A DNA stretch of 13,925 nt from Bacillota bacterium. Its GTDB lineage: Bacteria; Bacillota; Clostridia; Acetivibrionales; DSM-1351. The notes under the pieces were generated by a model that had not been told where the DNA came from, searched no databases, and was given only the letters and a program-made list of their open reading frames with translations. The stretch spans positions 1 to 13,925 of the forward strand of contig JAEWZA010000184.1 in the NCBI GenBank assembly GCA_023395575.1. Reading direction: 5' to 3'. Position numbers and translations under genes: made by a program. Below, piece after piece: positions 12,902-13,925 of the stretch. Position 1 is the first letter of the stretch. The number at the start of each line of letters is the position of its first letter.

Positions 12902-13925
12902 ATGATTTATTTGGACAATGCAGCAACATCATTTCCTAAACCTGAAAATGTATATACAGAGATGGATAGATGTATGAGAACATATTGTTCTAATCCTGGA
13001 AGAGGAAGTCACGCTATGTCTATACAAAGTGCAATGGCAGTTACAGTAACCCGTGAGCGTATAGCAAGGTTGCTTAATATAAAGGATTATCTAAATATTT
13101 GTTTTACAAAAAATGCCACGGAGGCATTGAATCTTGCAATACTTGGGTGTTTGTCAAAAGGTGACCATGTAATTACAACATGCATGGAGCACAATTCTGT
13201 ATTGAGACCACTTAAAACTATGGAAAGAAAAGGTGTTATTAGGCTTACAATAGTGACAGGGGATGAGCTGGGGAGAATTGATCCAGTTCAGATTAGGAAG
13301 TACATAGAGAAAAAAACTAGATTGATTGTCTGTACTCTTTCCTCTAATGTGAATGGAATTATTATGCCTGTTAAAGAGATAGGTGATATTGCAAGGGATA
13401 GAGGAATCTTGTTTCTAATAGATGGAGCTCAGGGATTAGGTTGTATTAAAATAGACTTATCTAAACAGTATGCAAGTATGGTTGCATTTCCAGGGCATAA
13501 AGGACTTATGGGACCACAGGGGACAGGGGGGTTGTATGTAGACCCTGATGTTACTTTGAAACCACTAATGAGCGGAGGAACTGGAAGTAAATCAGGAATT
13601 TTATATCAGCCTGATTTTATGCCTGATATATATGAGAGTGGAACAATTAACACTCCTGGAATTGTTGGTTTAGGCGCTGGAATAGAATTTATTGAAAAAA
13701 CTGGTGAAGATGCAATAAAGACTAAAAAAGATTTACTTATTAAGAGATTACATGATGGTTTATATCAAAATCGAAACATTAGATTGTATAGTTCAAAAAA
13801 TACAGCTGAGAATTCAGGCATAGTTGCATTTAATGTCAAGGATGTAGACTCCTCTGAAATATGCGAAGAGCTTGATAGAATTTATGGAATTGCATGTAGA
13901 GCAGGACTTCATTGCGCGCCGCTAG
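12902..13925 (+). CDS. Cysteine desulfurase family protein (class V aminotransferase), cut by window end
   Basis: A PLP enzyme expected to remove sulfur from cysteine, leaving alanine and an enzyme persulfide for Fe-S or other sulfur pathways; selenocysteine lyase activity is a family alternative. GGAGG at 12891-12895 with 6 bases of spacing sets the ATG at 12902. The 341 visible residues show the N-terminal YLDNAATSFPKP signature, the MEHNS motif with the PLP-stacking His97, IDGAQ (Asp174), the PLP lysine in GHKGLMGPQG (Lys200) and, just before the edge, RAGLHC with the catalytic Cys338. Only the last few dozen residues should be missing. The short, early form resembles the EF2568-type family of stand-alone desulfurases in Firmicutes rather than IscS or SufS with scaffold genes, but no downstream partner can be seen. 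Divergent from ilvE. Confidence 0.93.
   Translation, partial: MIYLDNAATSFPKPENVYTEMDRCMRTYCSNPGRGSHAMSIQSAMAVTVTRERIARLLNIKDYLNICFTKNATEALNLAILGCLSKGDHVITTCMEHNSVLRPLKTMERKGVIRLTIVTGDELGRIDPVQIRKYIEKKTRLIVCTLSSNVNGIIMPVKEIGDIARDRGILFLIDGAQGLGCIKIDLSKQYASMVAFPGHKGLMGPQGTGGLYVDPDVTLKPLMSGGTGSKSGILYQPDFMPDIYESGTINTPGIVGLGAGIEFIEKTGEDAIKTKKDLLIKRLHDGLYQNRNIRLYSSKNTAENSGIVAFNVKDVDSSEICEELDRIYGIACRAGLHCAPL

Overview
The window reads as a low-GC, endospore-forming, motile anaerobe of the class Clostridia. The clues are the AT-rich sequence, strong GGAGG-type ribosome sites, TTG and GTG starts, two sporulation genes (spoVM and ylbJ), a chemoreceptor and a diguanylate cyclase. The ordinary-looking gene set suggests a Ruminiclostridium-like organism, but that is only a guess at genus level. 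I see no insertion sequence, phage gene, CRISPR array, tRNA or rRNA.

Left part (1-3400). The window opens in the C-terminal tail of a plus-strand gene with a beta-grasp-like end. A membrane GAF-GGDEF diguanylate cyclase follows. It runs tail to tail, with 2 bases between stops, into a small minus-strand gene for a membrane-anchored protein. After a divergent spacer comes a 23-codon gene that I identify as spoVM, the tiny amphipathic spore-coat anchor. It has its own terminator and converges on rpmB (ribosomal protein L28, zinc-ribbon form) on the minus strand. The spoVM/rpmB pair is a conserved neighbourhood in spore-forming Firmicutes.

Middle (3400-9700). Where Asp23 (yloU) and the DAK-domain gene (yloV/fakA) usually sit between rpmB and recG, there is instead a dCache-type methyl-accepting chemotaxis protein with its own promoter and terminator. 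Then comes a tight plus-strand housekeeping run: recG (branched-DNA helicase), rsmD (16S rRNA m2G966 methyltransferase), coaD (coenzyme A synthesis) and a short coiled-coil protein. The last three are separated by 0 to 7 bases.

Right part (9690-13925). ylbJ, a sporulation membrane protein, lies on the minus strand and overlaps the coiled-coil gene by 9 bases tail to tail. Upstream of it on the same strand is a branched-chain aminotransferase gene (ilvE type) with a clear terminator. Divergent from ilvE is a class V aminotransferase/cysteine desulfurase, complete through its catalytic cysteine but cut by the window edge. Its leader holds a possible 11-residue upstream peptide and two palindromes.

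The window looks mostly like conserved chromosome, and I found no convincing undescribed multi-gene system. The points most worth a second look are the easily missed spoVM gene, a pair of related inverted-repeat elements in two separate spacers, the coding overlap folded into a hairpin at 9682-9707, and the leader of the cysteine desulfurase gene.
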